DNA from: JAFGRR01 sp964499235
GTDB lineage: Bacteria; Planctomycetota; Phycisphaerae; UBA1845; Fen-1342
NCBI GenBank assembly: GCA_964499235.1
Contig: CAZCKC010000003.1
Span: forward strand, 1-64,000
Direction: 5' to 3'
Length of the DNA: 64,000 nt
The first letter of the stretch is position 1, and each line of letters starts with the position of its first letter. Shown piece by piece: positions 11,682-20,615 of this stretch. The notes beneath the pieces are model-generated. The model had not been told where the DNA came from and did no database searches. It worked only from the letters and a program-made list of their open reading frames with translations. The position numbers were made by a program, and so were the translations under genes.

Positions 11682-11795
11682 CAGCGCGTTGCGCCACGGC
11701 ACCGCCTTTTGGCGACGTCGAGCTTTTTCGCGTCGACGGCCTCGGCTTCGTGGGGGGAGCGGTCCCGGCCACGACGACGCGGGACACTTTAGAGG

Positions 11796-11941
11796 TGCTA
11801 TAATTTTCCCGGTGTGTTGGGGTTGGATTCTGCGATCAGCAATCCATCCATCATCCTGCTACTTCCTGCCAACTCCACACGCCCTGGTGGTCTTCACGCG
11901 TAGGAGGACCCGACGGAGCTTTTGTTAGAAGGAGTGTGTGG
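11796..11941 (+). promoter_or_regulatory. Extended -10 promoter and structured leader
   Basis: TGCTATAAT (11796-11804) is a perfect extended -10 element. The predicted transcript would have a 5' leader of about 130 bases before the AAGGAG/ATG at 11929-11944. The leader can form a long-range imperfect stem: GTGTG...GTTGG near 11812-11826 pairs with CCAAC...CACAC near 11867-11880. The -35 region is weak, as expected for extended -10 promoters. Confidence 0.5.
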
Positions 11942-12280
11942 ATGCGTGCGCCCTTGCAGGGCGTCGGTCGTCGCCAGACGACGGCCGAGGCCTTCGGTCC
12001 CCCGTTGACCCAGGAGGAGCAGCGGAGCAACCTGAGCGACCTGGAAAAGGAGCTCAACCGCGAGATGCAGTGCCCAGCGGGCAAGAACCAGGTTTATGTG
12101 CGATCGTTGCTGACAGGCTCGGGGACGACCCGGCCGCGGATCTCGCTGCGATGTCCGCTGAAGAAGGCGATTGGCGAGTCGGAGCAGGTGTTTTTGCCGG
12201 AGATTCGCGACGTCTGTTGTAACAATCACGAGGGCTGCAAGGCATGGCAGCGGCAGCAGGCGCGGTTCGACGCGCTGTAG
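11942..12280 (+). CDS. Small cysteine-rich protein of unknown function
   Basis: I do not recognise this 112-residue protein. AAGGAG lies seven bases before the ATG at 11942. It has an N-terminal basic/helical part (TQEEQRSNLSDLEKELNREM) and then a compact Cys-containing half: QCPAGKNQVYV, LRCPLKK, and VCCNNHEGCKAW. The five cysteines and one histidine at regular spacing suggest a metal-binding or disulphide-stabilised fold. There is no signal peptide, so it is cytoplasmic and a zinc or iron-sulphur site is more likely than disulphides. It has its own promoter, a long leader and a strong terminator, so it forms a single-gene unit. Confidence 0.8.
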   Translation: MRAPLQGVGRRQTTAEAFGPPLTQEEQRSNLSDLEKELNREMQCPAGKNQVYVRSLLTGSGTTRPRISLRCPLKKAIGESEQVFLPEIRDVCCNNHEGCKAWQRQQARFDAL

Positions 12281-12331
12281 CCGACCGCCGGGCTCAAGGC
12301 AGCCTGGGAATTGACAGCAGCCAGCAAAACG

Positions 12332-12367
12332 AAAGCCCGCTCGAGCGTCGCTCGAGCGGGCTTTTTT
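12332..12367. terminator. Bidirectional rho-independent terminator
   Basis: A perfect 14-base stem (12332-12345 with 12351-12364) encloses a five-base loop and ends in a run of six T. The A-rich left flank lets it also act for the convergent secreted-protein gene on the minus strand. Confidence 0.92.
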
Positions 12368-12404
12368 GGATGCTCAACGTCGACTTACCCGGGTGAGGTG
12401 AGGC

Positions 12405-13178
12405 TTACTCCTCGGACGGAGCTTCGTCAGCCGGCTCTTCCGCGTCCGCTTTTTCGGCTTCGCCAGACGCTTCAGGAACCTCGAGGGTGATCATGCCGAC
12501 CTGGCGGTCGTAGATCTTGGCCTGGTCAGGCGTGAGGATCGCGCGGACGGCCAACGCGAACCGCTTGGGGATGTCGGAATCCGGGATCGTGCCCTGGTTG
12601 CGCTCCCCGGCCACCTGGTCGCGGAACTGCTTGTGGACGGCCAGGAACTCGGTCCGCTGATCCGCGTCGAGGTCGATCTCGCGGGTGACGATCCGCACGA
12701 CGTCGTACGGACGCAGCTTGCCAGAGGGGTTCTTGTCGAGGAGGGTGGTGACGCGCTCGAGCTCTTCGAGCTGCTCGGTCGTCAGCATCGCCTTGAACGA
12801 GCTCATGAACTCGCGGCGGGCGCGGGGCTCGGGCTGCAGGTTGCGGAGCTCCTCGCGGAGGCGCTGGACCTCTTCCTGGTCACCGGCCTGCTGGGCCTGG
12901 CCGAACTGCTGGAGGATGTCGACCATTCGGGAGCGGTCGGGCTCCTGGGAGGCCTGGAACTCGTACTCGTCGAGGAGTCCCTCGGCCTGCTGGCGCTGCT
13001 CGGCGTCAAGGTCGATCATTGCGACGATGTACTTGAGCTCTTCGATTCCCGAGAGGCCGGGCTCAGCCTGGCGCGCCTGGGCGGGTCGCGGCTGTTGCGG
13101 CGCCATCCGCTGTTGGGCGATGGCGACAGTCGTGCCCAGCAAGGCCGTCGCGGTCAGCAACATCACAAACCGTTGCAT
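12405..13178 (-). CDS. Secreted Gln/Glu-rich helical protein, unknown function
   Basis: This 257-residue protein starts at the ATG at 13178, with AAGGAG eight bases upstream. The Sec signal peptide MQRFVMLLTATALLGTTVAIA is followed by a Gln/Pro-rich linker. The rest is charged helix with two similar units: IDLDAEQRQQAEGLLDEYEFQ near residue 60 and IDLDADQRTEFLAVHKQFRDQ near 170. Each is followed by a Thr-x-(E/D)Q segment (MLTTEQLEEL, ILTPDQAKIYDRQ). This pattern recalls Spy/CpxP-like LTxxQ periplasmic proteins, but I cannot assign it to that family. The last 25 residues are strongly acidic. It probably acts in the periplasm or at the envelope. Confidence 0.75.
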   Translation of the reverse strand: MQRFVMLLTATALLGTTVAIAQQRMAPQQPRPAQARQAEPGLSGIEELKYIVAMIDLDAEQRQQAEGLLDEYEFQASQEPDRSRMVDILQQFGQAQQAGDQEEVQRLREELRNLQPEPRARREFMSSFKAMLTTEQLEELERVTTLLDKNPSGKLRPYDVVRIVTREIDLDADQRTEFLAVHKQFRDQVAGERNQGTIPDSDIPKRFALAVRAILTPDQAKIYDRQVGMITLEVPEASGEAEKADAEEPADEAPSEE

Positions 13179-13359
13179 GTGTGAGTCTCCTTCGATGGCG
13201 AGCCGCCCGCAGGCGGCAACGGGTTGTCCAGGTTTGAATTCAACGCCGGAATGCAAGATACCTGCCGGTCGGCGGCGACGCAACGCGGCCGCCGCGGGCT
13301 TGAGCGGGGTGCTTACCGCGCGGCCGCCGACCCGCTAGGCTTCCGGAGGGAAGCCCGTC

Positions 13360-14778
13360 ATGAGCCCGAAACCGCGACAATCCGAGGGGGCCTCGCTGGC
13401 TCGGCACCAGCCGCTGCTGCTGCGGCCGGCGCCCTTGCTGGCGAGCACCTTCGTCGTGTTGATCCTGGCCGGCACGGTGGTGCTGCGGCTGCCGGTCTGC
13501 CATGGAGAAGCGCCGGTGGGCTGGCTGGACGCGTTATTCGTGGCGACGTCGGCAGTGTGCGTGACGGGGCTGTCGACGGTGGAGGGCGGGGCGGCGAGCT
13601 TTTCGCGGGTCGGGCAGGTGGCGATCCTGGTGCTGATCCAGCTCGGGGCGCTGGGGATCATGAGCTTCGGGACGCTGGGGGCGTATTTGCTACGCCGGCG
13701 GATCTCGTTCAGCGCGCAGGCGGCGGTTCAGGACGTGCTCTTCCAAGCCCAGCACGTCGGGAATTTCCGGCGGCTGCTGCTGAAGGTGTTGGTGCTGGTC
13801 GTCGTGCTGGAGGTGGCCGGCATGCTGGTCATCTACCCCGACATTGTCGCGGAGGGGGGCAACTGGTTTGACGCGGTGTTCATGGCGGTGTCGGCTTTTT
13901 GCAACGCGGGATTCAGCGTCTACGCGGACAGCATCGAGGGCTTCGGCCACCGCCCGCTGTTTCTGTTTGCGATGATGGTGCTGATCGTGCTCGGCGGGCT
14001 GGGGTACACGGTGCTGCTCGAGCTCGGACAGCGGCTGGTGGGGCTGGTCCGGCGGGCCGAGCGGCGGACGGTGAAGCTGAGCCTGAATGCGCGGATCGTG
14101 TTGTGGTTTTCGCTGTGGCTGACGGTCGGCGGGGCGGTGCTGCTGCTGGCGCTTGGGCTGCTCGGTGAGGGCGGGTTGCCGGAGGGGGTCCGCGGCGGCA
14201 GCGGCTTCTGGGTCTGGCGCAGTACCCACGCGCTGTTCCAATCGGTGACCGCGCGGACGGCGGGCTTCAACACCGTGCCGATCGCCGAGTTGCCGATCGC
14301 GTCGCTGCTGGTGCTGATCCCTTTGATGTTCATCGGGGGGTCGCCGAGCTCGACGGCGGGCGGGATCAAGACGACCACGCTGGCGGTCTGGGCGGGTCGG
14401 ATCAGCGCGCGGCTCCGCGGGCAAGAGGAGGTGGTGATCTGGGAGCGGCGGATTCCGGCCCAGATCCTGCGGCGGGCGGGGATGGTGGTGGCGGTGGCGG
14501 CGTTGTGGAACGCGGTCGGCGTCTTCATCCTGGCAGCGGTCGAGCTGGACGCGAACCCGGCGCTGCGGTTCGAGGCGCTGATTTTCGAGCAGGTGTCGGC
14601 GTTCGGGACGGTCGGGCTGACGACCGGGCTGACGACCGAGCTGTCGGTGGTGGGCAAGATCTGGATTATCCTGTCGATGTTCGTCGGCCGCCTCGGGCCG
14701 CTGACGGTGGCGCTGGTGGTGATCGACGTGCACCGCCTGCCGCTGCGCTATCCCGAAGAGCGTGTGATCATCGGTTAA
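13360..14778 (+). CDS. trkH: Trk/Ktr potassium channel subunit TrkH/KtrB
   Basis: This is the membrane subunit of a low-to-medium affinity potassium uptake system. Four pore repeats are visible, each with a selectivity-filter glycine: SAVCVTGLST (about residue 65), SAFCNAGFS (180), TARTAGFNT (305) and SAFGTVGLTT (415). The 472-residue length is typical of the KtrB/TrkH group and about ten hydrophobic segments frame the pores. A GGAGGGA ribosome binding site precedes the ATG. The TrkA-type regulator follows after 12 bases, so the two form an operon. The ion could be sodium-coupled, which sequence does not show. Confidence 0.93.
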   Translation: MSPKPRQSEGASLARHQPLLLRPAPLLASTFVVLILAGTVVLRLPVCHGEAPVGWLDALFVATSAVCVTGLSTVEGGAASFSRVGQVAILVLIQLGALGIMSFGTLGAYLLRRRISFSAQAAVQDVLFQAQHVGNFRRLLLKVLVLVVVLEVAGMLVIYPDIVAEGGNWFDAVFMAVSAFCNAGFSVYADSIEGFGHRPLFLFAMMVLIVLGGLGYTVLLELGQRLVGLVRRAERRTVKLSLNARIVLWFSLWLTVGGAVLLLALGLLGEGGLPEGVRGGSGFWVWRSTHALFQSVTARTAGFNTVPIAELPIASLLVLIPLMFIGGSPSSTAGGIKTTTLAVWAGRISARLRGQEEVVIWERRIPAQILRRAGMVVAVAALWNAVGVFILAAVELDANPALRFEALIFEQVSAFGTVGLTTGLTTELSVVGKIWIILSMFVGRLGPLTVALVVIDVHRLPLRYPEERVIIG

Positions 14779-14790
14779 GGGAGCAAGGCC

Positions 14791-15450
14791 GTGCGACAAA
14801 TCTGCGTAATCGGGCTGGGGCAGTTCGGTGACTACCTGGCGCGGACGCTGGTGAAGATGCGCTGCGAAGTGCTGGCGATCGACCTGAACGAGCAGCGGGT
14901 CGAGAACATCCGCGACCACGTGCACCGGGCGATCATCGGCGACGCGCGGCGGCACGACGTGCTGGAGTCGGTGCTGCCGGAGTCGATCGACGAGGCGGTC
15001 GTGTCGCTGGGCGAGCGCGGCCTCGAGGCCAGCGTGCTGGCGAGCCTGAACCTCGCCCGGCTCGGCGTGCCGACGATCCGCTGCACGGCGATCTCCGACG
15101 ACCACGCCGCAATCTTGAAAGCGGTCGGCACGACCGACGTGATCTTCCCGGAGCGCGAGTCGGCCGAACGCACCAGCCGCCGCGTCGCCACGCCCGCCCT
15201 GAAGGACATGTTCCCGCTCTCCGAGCACTACCGAATCATGGAGCTGACCGTGCCGGAGAAGATGGCCGGCAAGTCGCTCGTCGAGCTCGATCTCCGCAAG
15301 GAGTACGACGTGCTCGTGATCGCGGTGAAGCGGCCCGACGCGGAGGAGTTCCAGTTCCTGCCGGCGGCCGACACGATCATGCATCCCGAAGAGACGCTGA
15401 TGATCCTGGGGCGCGAGCTGGACCTGGCCCGGCTCGCCAACACGAAGTAG
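14791..15450 (+). CDS. trkA: Trk/Ktr potassium uptake regulator (RCK N and C domains)
   Basis: This 219-residue cytoplasmic regulator gates the adjacent TrkH channel. The NAD/ATP-binding RCK-N domain opens with ICVIGLGQFGDYLARTL and has an acidic residue at the end of the second strand (VLAIDLNEQRVE). The RCK-C domain covers about residues 140-219 and ends with MILGRELDLARLANTK. One RCK-N plus one RCK-C places it with KtrA rather than the duplicated E. coli TrkA. The start is GTG at 14791, after GGGAGCAAGG. Confidence 0.92.
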   Translation: MRQICVIGLGQFGDYLARTLVKMRCEVLAIDLNEQRVENIRDHVHRAIIGDARRHDVLESVLPESIDEAVVSLGERGLEASVLASLNLARLGVPTIRCTAISDDHAAILKAVGTTDVIFPERESAERTSRRVATPALKDMFPLSEHYRIMELTVPEKMAGKSLVELDLRKEYDVLVIAVKRPDAEEFQFLPAADTIMHPEETLMILGRELDLARLANTK

Positions 15451-15463
15451 CGCAAGGCGTCGC

Positions 15464-16063
15464 CTAGCGCCGGGCGGCGGAGGGCGGGCGGCCGAGGATT
15501 CGAACAGGAACCGGGCGGGCGGACGGCGCGCTGGGCGTCGGGGTTGGGGCTGCCGTGGTGACCTTGGGCGCCTTGGCGACGAAGCGGTGGACGTCGCGGA
15601 AGTCCCAGCTCGAGCGTTCGGGGACGCCGTTGCGCGAGTCGGTCAGCCGGACCCGGTGCTCGTCGACGAGCACGCGGGTGGCGAAGCGGTCACACATCGA
15701 CTCCTTGCGCCGCGGGTTGCGCCCGGCCCGCTTCACGAGGTAGTGATAGAACTCGTGGAGGTAGACGAACAGCACCAGCTGGTAGGCATCGCGGAGCGTC
15801 AGGAAGTAAGTGTCGCGGAACCAGTAGCCCGGCACGCTCTTGGCTTTCGCCACGTGCGTCGCGACGCGGTAGGGATACTGCAGGTGCGCGCCAAGGTTCA
15901 CGAAGATGCGCCCTTCGCGGTAGTAGCAGGTGCCGGAGAAGTCGGCCCCGCGGCTGTAGCGCACGCGGACGACAAGCTGGTCGTGGCGGTACGGCGCGCT
16001 GTGCCGCTCGAAAAGCGCCCGCAGGCGATCGTTGTCGAGCTGCGTCGCGTTGTGGAACTGCAT
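15464..16063 (-). CDS. Small putative zinc metallopeptidase-like protein (HExxH), unknown
   Basis: I do not recognise the family of this 199-residue protein. It has a clear zincin motif, LHEFYHYLVKRAGR, with His103, Glu104 and His107. The downstream ESMCDRFATRVL could supply a third, glutamate ligand in the gluzincin manner. The N-terminal half (VRVRYSRGADFSGTCYYREGRIFVNLG) looks like beta-strands leading to the active helix, as in SprT-like or ImmA-like proteins. The C-terminus is Pro/Ala-rich and basic. There is no signal peptide. It starts five bases after the pyrC stop on the same strand, so it may be cotranscribed with pyrC. Confidence 0.75.
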   Translation of the reverse strand: MQFHNATQLDNDRLRALFERHSAPYRHDQLVVRVRYSRGADFSGTCYYREGRIFVNLGAHLQYPYRVATHVAKAKSVPGYWFRDTYFLTLRDAYQLVLFVYLHEFYHYLVKRAGRNPRRKESMCDRFATRVLVDEHRVRLTDSRNGVPERSSWDFRDVHRFVAKAPKVTTAAPTPTPSAPSARPVPVRILGRPPSAARR

Positions 16064-16068
16064 GGCGA

Positions 16069-17382
16069 CTACCCGTGAAGGGTTGTGGAAGCGGCATCGG
16101 CCGGCAGTGCGAAGATCGTTTCACCGCCGACGATCGTGCGAACGGCCCGGCCGCGCAGCCGCCAGCCATCGAACGGCGTGTTCAGGCTCCTGGAAACGAA
16201 GGCGTCGCGGGCGACGGTCCACTCGCGGTCGGGATCGATCAGGGTAATGTCGGCCGGCTGCCCGACGGCCAGGCTACCGCCCGGTATTTTCAATAGCCGC
16301 GCCGGCGTGGTGGCCAGCCCCGCGATCAGGTCGGACCAGCTCAGCAGTCCCGGCTCGCGGAGGGCCCGGATGAACAGGCCGAGCGCGGTCTCGAGGCCGA
16401 CGATGCCGAAGGCGGCGTACTGGAACTCGAGCTGCTTGGCCTGCGGAGGGTGCGGGGCGTGGTCGGTGACGAGGCAGTCGATCGTGCCGTCCTGGACGCC
16501 GGCGCGGCAGGCCTCGACATCGGCCGGCGCGCGGAGCGGCGGGTTCATCTTGAAGTCGGTGTCGTAGTCGGCGCAGGCCTCGTCGGTCAGCAGCAGGTGG
16601 TGCGGGGTGACCTCGGCGGTGACGCGCACGCCGCGCCGCTTGGCCTGGCGGACGAGCTCGACCGCGCGGGCAGTGGAGATGTGCGCGACGTGATAGCGCA
16701 CGCCGGTGACTTCGGCCAGCGCGAGGTCGCGCTCGATCATGACCTCTTCGGCGATGTTGGGGATGCCGGGCAGGCCGAGCTTGGTGGCGAGCGGGCCCGC
16801 GTTCATGCAGCCGCCGCCGGCCAACGACGCGTCCTCGCAGTGCTGGACGAAGAGCTTGTCGAGCATGGCGACGTATTCCATCGCCCGCCGGCAGACCGCG
16901 GCGTCGGCGACGCCGCAACCGTCGTCGCTGAAGGCGACCGCACCGGCGCGGGCCATCACGCCCATCTCCGCGAGCTCGGCCCCTGCGCGTCCCTTCGTCA
17001 ACGCGCCGATCACGTAGACCCGCGCGGCGCCGGCCCGCTGCGCCTGGCGGAGGACGTATTCGACCTCGGCGTCGGTGTCGATCGCCGGCTGCGTGTTGGG
17101 CATGCAGGCGACGGCCGTGAAGCCGCCGGCCGCGGCGGCGGCGGTGCCGGTGGCGACCGTCTCGGCCGCTTCACCGCCCGGCTCGCGCAGGTGCACGTGC
17201 ATGTCGATCAGGCCCGGCGCAACGATCAGCCCGCTGGCGTCGATGGTCTTGGCGCCGGACGGCGGCGCGGCTTCACCGAGTGCGGCGATCTGACCATTCG
17301 CGACGGTGACGGTCGTGACGGCGTCGAGCGACTGCGCCGGATCGATGACCCGACCACGGGTGATGAACAAGCTCTCGGCCAT
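16069..17382 (-). CDS. pyrC: Dihydroorotase
   Basis: PyrC cyclises carbamoyl aspartate to dihydroorotate in pyrimidine synthesis. The 437-residue protein is a class I amidohydrolase. The metal-binding DMHVHLREPG is at about residue 57. Further metal ligands are in VQHCED, YHVAHIST and VTDHAPH, and MPNTQPAID is the substrate loop. I chose ATG 17382 (MAESLFITRGRVIDP) with AGGAGG just upstream; an open frame continues upstream, but its sequence is not dihydroorotase-like. Some class I relatives are inactive PyrC-like partners, but the metal ligands here are all present. Confidence 0.95.
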   Translation of the reverse strand: MAESLFITRGRVIDPAQSLDAVTTVTVANGQIAALGEAAPPSGAKTIDASGLIVAPGLIDMHVHLREPGGEAAETVATGTAAAAAGGFTAVACMPNTQPAIDTDAEVEYVLRQAQRAGAARVYVIGALTKGRAGAELAEMGVMARAGAVAFSDDGCGVADAAVCRRAMEYVAMLDKLFVQHCEDASLAGGGCMNAGPLATKLGLPGIPNIAEEVMIERDLALAEVTGVRYHVAHISTARAVELVRQAKRRGVRVTAEVTPHHLLLTDEACADYDTDFKMNPPLRAPADVEACRAGVQDGTIDCLVTDHAPHPPQAKQLEFQYAAFGIVGLETALGLFIRALREPGLLSWSDLIAGLATTPARLLKIPGGSLAVGQPADITLIDPDREWTVARDAFVSRSLNTPFDGWRLRGRAVRTIVGGETIFALPADAASTTLHG

Positions 17383-17493
17383 GCGACCTCCTGGTAGGGT
17401 CGTGAGGCGGCGGCGCTTCCTGCCACGCCAGCCGTGCGTATCATAGACGCAAGCGTCGCGCGTTCGCGAGGGTCTAGACCACCGGGAAACGAG

Positions 17494-18393
17494 ATGACTT
17501 GGCAGCACGAAATCGCCGAACACGTCTGGCAGCGGCCGGTCCTGGTGCTGGATGGTGCCATCGGCACCGAGCTGGAGCGGCACGGTGTCCCGACGCCGGC
17601 CCCGTTGTGGTCGGCGGCCGCGCTGGACAGCACCCCGGGACTGGTACGCGACCTGCACGCGGCGTACGCGCGCAGTGGCGCGGACATCATCGTCGCCAAC
17701 ACCTTTCGATTAAGTGCTCGTGCCGTGGACAGCGTGGGGCGGGCAGATGACGGCCCAACACTCGCGCGGCGGGCGGTAAAGCTGGCGCGCGAAGGCGTGG
17801 CGCACAGCGGGCGCAGCGCGGAGACAATCGTCGCGGCGTCGGTCGGGCCGGCGCGGGATTGCTACACGCCGGAAGACGTCCCCGGCCGCGAGGTGCTGCA
17901 GGAGGAACACGACTGGACGCTCGACTGGCTGCTGGCGGCCGACCCGGACATGCTGTGGATCGAGACGATCGGAACCGTGCGCGAGGCGGCGGTACTGGCA
18001 GAACTGGCCACAGCGCGGGCGTTTCCGTTCGTGCTGAGCTTCATCCTCGACGAGGCGGGCGCGCTGCTCGGCGGGGAGCCCTTGGCGGAGGCGGTGGCGG
18101 CCGTGGACCCGCACGAACCGCTGGCGCTCGGGCTGAACTGCATGCCGCCGCAGGGGATCACGCGGCATTTGCCGGGGCTGGTTTCGCTGACCAAGCGGCG
18201 GGTGGCGGCATACGCGCACATCAACGATCCGCGGCCGCTACCGGGGTGGAGCTTCGCCGAGTGCGACGTTGCGCCCGAAAAGCTCGCGCAAACGGCCGCG
18301 GATTGGCGCAAGCTCGGGGCGTCGATCATCGGGGGTTGCTGCGGCTCGCGGCCGGAACACATCGCCGCGATCGCGGGGACGTTGCAACAATAG
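17494..18393 (+). CDS. Homocysteine S-methyltransferase family protein
   Basis: This 299-residue TIM-barrel protein transfers a methyl group to homocysteine (or a similar thiol), probably from S-methylmethionine or SAM. LVLDGAIGTELERHG is the conserved start. The three zinc-binding cysteines are in LGLNCMPP (first) and GGCCGSRPEHI (second and third). I placed the start at ATG 17494, just after GGGAAACGAG. The first 20 residues of a longer reading are not conserved in type. In this window it complements ahcY and the SAM-consuming EgtD as part of methyl-group recycling, but it lies 44 kb away, so that link is only metabolic. Confidence 0.88.
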   Translation: MTWQHEIAEHVWQRPVLVLDGAIGTELERHGVPTPAPLWSAAALDSTPGLVRDLHAAYARSGADIIVANTFRLSARAVDSVGRADDGPTLARRAVKLAREGVAHSGRSAETIVAASVGPARDCYTPEDVPGREVLQEEHDWTLDWLLAADPDMLWIETIGTVREAAVLAELATARAFPFVLSFILDEAGALLGGEPLAEAVAAVDPHEPLALGLNCMPPQGITRHLPGLVSLTKRRVAAYAHINDPRPLPGWSFAECDVAPEKLAQTAADWRKLGASIIGGCCGSRPEHIAAIAGTLQQ

Positions 18394-18422
18394 CGCGGTC
18401 GAGACGCCCCGCGCCGCGGGTG

Positions 18423-20453
18423 CTAATCAGCCGGGGCGTGATCTTCGAGCAGCTGTCGGGCGCGGTTGAGCTGGTGGTGGGTGCCGACGAGGACGAGGAC
18501 GTCGGCGGGCTGGATCTCAAAATCGGGCGCGGGGTTGGTGACGGGCTGGCCGGCGCGGTTGATGGCGACGATGGTCGCGCCCGAGCGCGCGCGGAGGTCG
18601 AGTTGCCGGATGGTCTGGCCGCTGGCGGGCGAGTCCGGCTGGACATAGTACGTCTGGGTGACGGAGGTTTCGAGCACGCGGAGCCAGTCGGGACGGACGG
18701 TCTGGGTATAGCCGGGGCGGCGGAGCATCTCGTAGCGGCCGGAACGGACCAAGTTCACCTGCTGCTCGATGATGTTGTCGGGGATGGCGAACTTGCGGAG
18801 GACGTGGGCGAAGATCTCGATGGAGGTTTCGAACTCCTCGGGGATAACCTGGTCGGCGCCGAGGCGGAAGAGGGCTTCGAGCTCGGCCTCGTCGCGGGTA
18901 CGGGCGAGGATGTAGATTTCCGAGCAGAGATCGCGGGCCTGCGCGACGATCCGGCGGACGGCGAGCGGGTCGGCGATTGCGATGACGAGCGCGCGGGCGG
19001 CGGAGAGGCGGGCCTCCTCGAGGATGGTGCGGCGGGCGGCGTCGCCGACGAGCACGGGCAGGCCGGCGCGCTGGGCGACGCGGGCCGTCGGGCGGTGTTG
19101 CTCGATGATCAGCTCGGGGATGCGGACGGCCTTGAGGACCCGGCTCAGGTTGCGGCCGTTGGTGCCGTAGCCGACGATGACGACGTGGCCGGCCTCGCCC
19201 GCGGCGGCGGTGATTTCGGCGGCGGCTTCGGATTTCTTGGCGGCGTTGGGGAGGCGGTTGGCGAGTGCGATGGCGAGCGGTCCGGAGAGCGGGATCAGGA
19301 CGGCGCCGAGCAGCATCGTGCCGACGATCCAGGAGATGAGCTGCTCCAGGATCTCGGGGGAGAGCATGTCGTGGGTGAGGGCGCCGGCGCCGAGGACGTA
19401 GGCGAACTCGCTGACGGTGCAGAGGCCGAGGCCGCCGACGATGGCCAAGCGTGGCGTCCAGCCGGCGATCGCGATCGATCCGGACGTGATCACCAGCTTG
19501 ACGACGAGGATTCCGATCACGATCGCGAGCAGCGTCAGCGGTGCGGCGAAGGCGAGCTCGAGGTTCACCAGCATCCCGATCGACATGAAGAAGAGCGCGT
19601 TGAACGCGTCGCGGAACGGGGTGATCTCGGCCTGGAGCTGGTGGCGGACGTCGCTCTGGGCGAGCAGCAGGCCGGCGATGAACGAGCCGAGCGCCCAGGA
19701 CCACTCGAAGATGCCGGCGAGCCAGGCGCCGCTGGCGGCCATGACGATCGCAAAGAGGGTCATCAGCTCCTGGCCGCCAAGCGAGAAGACGAGGTCGACG
19801 ATCTTCGGCATCAGGAAGTGCGCGATGCCGACCACGATCACCAGGCCCGCCAGCGCCGCCACGAGCTTGAACACCATGAGCGGAATGTTGCCGCCGGCCG
19901 CCGCCAGGAACGGCAGCGCGATCAGCACGAGGATCACGACGAGGTCCTGGATGAGCAGGATGCCGGTGATCAGCCCGCCGCTCGAGGTGTTGGTCTCGCC
20001 GCGGTCGGCCAGGTGCTTCAACACGATCGCGGTGCTGCTGAGCGAGACGCCCAGGCCGATCAGCAACGCTCCGCCTACTGATGTTTGCAGCAGCCACCCC
20101 GCAGCCGCACCGGCCAGCACGGTCGTCACGCCGATCTGGAGGCTCGCGGCCATGATCAGTGAGCGCCCCATGCGGATCAGCGGTGCGGGCGAGAGTTCGA
20201 GTCCGACGGTGAAGAGCAGCAAGACGAGCCCGAGCTCGGCGTAAAAGCGGATCTCCTCGACGTCACGGTCGAAGAAGACCAGCCCGGACGGTCCGATCAC
20301 CATCCCGGCAACGAGGTAGCCCAGGATCGACGGACCGCGCAGGGCGCGAAGCAGCCACGCAACGACCAAGGCCGCGCCGAACAGAATCACGATTCCCGCG
20401 AGATCGCCTTGCGGCGCGGCTGTTGCGGCGAGCATTGTCGTGGCCACACCCAT
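18423..20453 (-). CDS. Kef-type monovalent cation:proton antiporter with RCK domain (CPA2)
   Basis: This 676-residue protein has an N-terminal membrane domain of about twelve helices (residues 20-390). GYLVAGMVIGPSGL and LVLLLFTVGLELSP are typical of the CPA2 family. A TrkA-N domain follows at about 415-530 (VVIVGYGTNGRNLSRVL). A TrkA-C domain then covers about 590-676, ending in VLVLVGTHHQLNRARQLL. It would exchange potassium or sodium for protons across the inner membrane under nucleotide control. The pair of potassium-related loci (trkHA and this gene) sits within 5 kb. Whether it is glutathione-gated like KefB/C is not visible. Confidence 0.9.
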   Translation of the reverse strand: MGVATTMLAATAAPQGDLAGIVILFGAALVVAWLLRALRGPSILGYLVAGMVIGPSGLVFFDRDVEEIRFYAELGLVLLLFTVGLELSPAPLIRMGRSLIMAASLQIGVTTVLAGAAAGWLLQTSVGGALLIGLGVSLSSTAIVLKHLADRGETNTSSGGLITGILLIQDLVVILVLIALPFLAAAGGNIPLMVFKLVAALAGLVIVVGIAHFLMPKIVDLVFSLGGQELMTLFAIVMAASGAWLAGIFEWSWALGSFIAGLLLAQSDVRHQLQAEITPFRDAFNALFFMSIGMLVNLELAFAAPLTLLAIVIGILVVKLVITSGSIAIAGWTPRLAIVGGLGLCTVSEFAYVLGAGALTHDMLSPEILEQLISWIVGTMLLGAVLIPLSGPLAIALANRLPNAAKKSEAAAEITAAAGEAGHVVIVGYGTNGRNLSRVLKAVRIPELIIEQHRPTARVAQRAGLPVLVGDAARRTILEEARLSAARALVIAIADPLAVRRIVAQARDLCSEIYILARTRDEAELEALFRLGADQVIPEEFETSIEIFAHVLRKFAIPDNIIEQQVNLVRSGRYEMLRRPGYTQTVRPDWLRVLETSVTQTYYVQPDSPASGQTIRQLDLRARSGATIVAINRAGQPVTNPAPDFEIQPADVLVLVGTHHQLNRARQLLEDHAPAD

Positions 20454-20615
20454 CTCCCGGACGATTATCAGCCGGCGAAGTACCGGACGCTCGGCTGCTC
20501 ACGCAACCTCAGCAACCGTTCCCGCCGCCGACTTTGCCGCGGCGGTGAAGGTTTGGCATCTTAAACGATGGACGGCCGCGCGTGCCGCCCGGCGGTCGGC
20601 GTGAGGTTCGAGACG

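Noticed and set aside
13690..15384. Minus-strand frame of 564 codons
   Set aside because: Antisense to trkH and trkA; His/Arg/Gln-rich without domains.
15494..15508. TTCGAA-containing stretch resembling a tRNA T-arm (GGATTCGAACAGG)
   Set aside because: No acceptor, D or anticodon arms fit around it and it lies inside a coding region.
17859..20081. Plus-strand frame of 740 codons
   Set aside because: It runs out of frame through the homocysteine methyltransferase gene and antisense to the Kef-like antiporter, with composition typical of a shadow.
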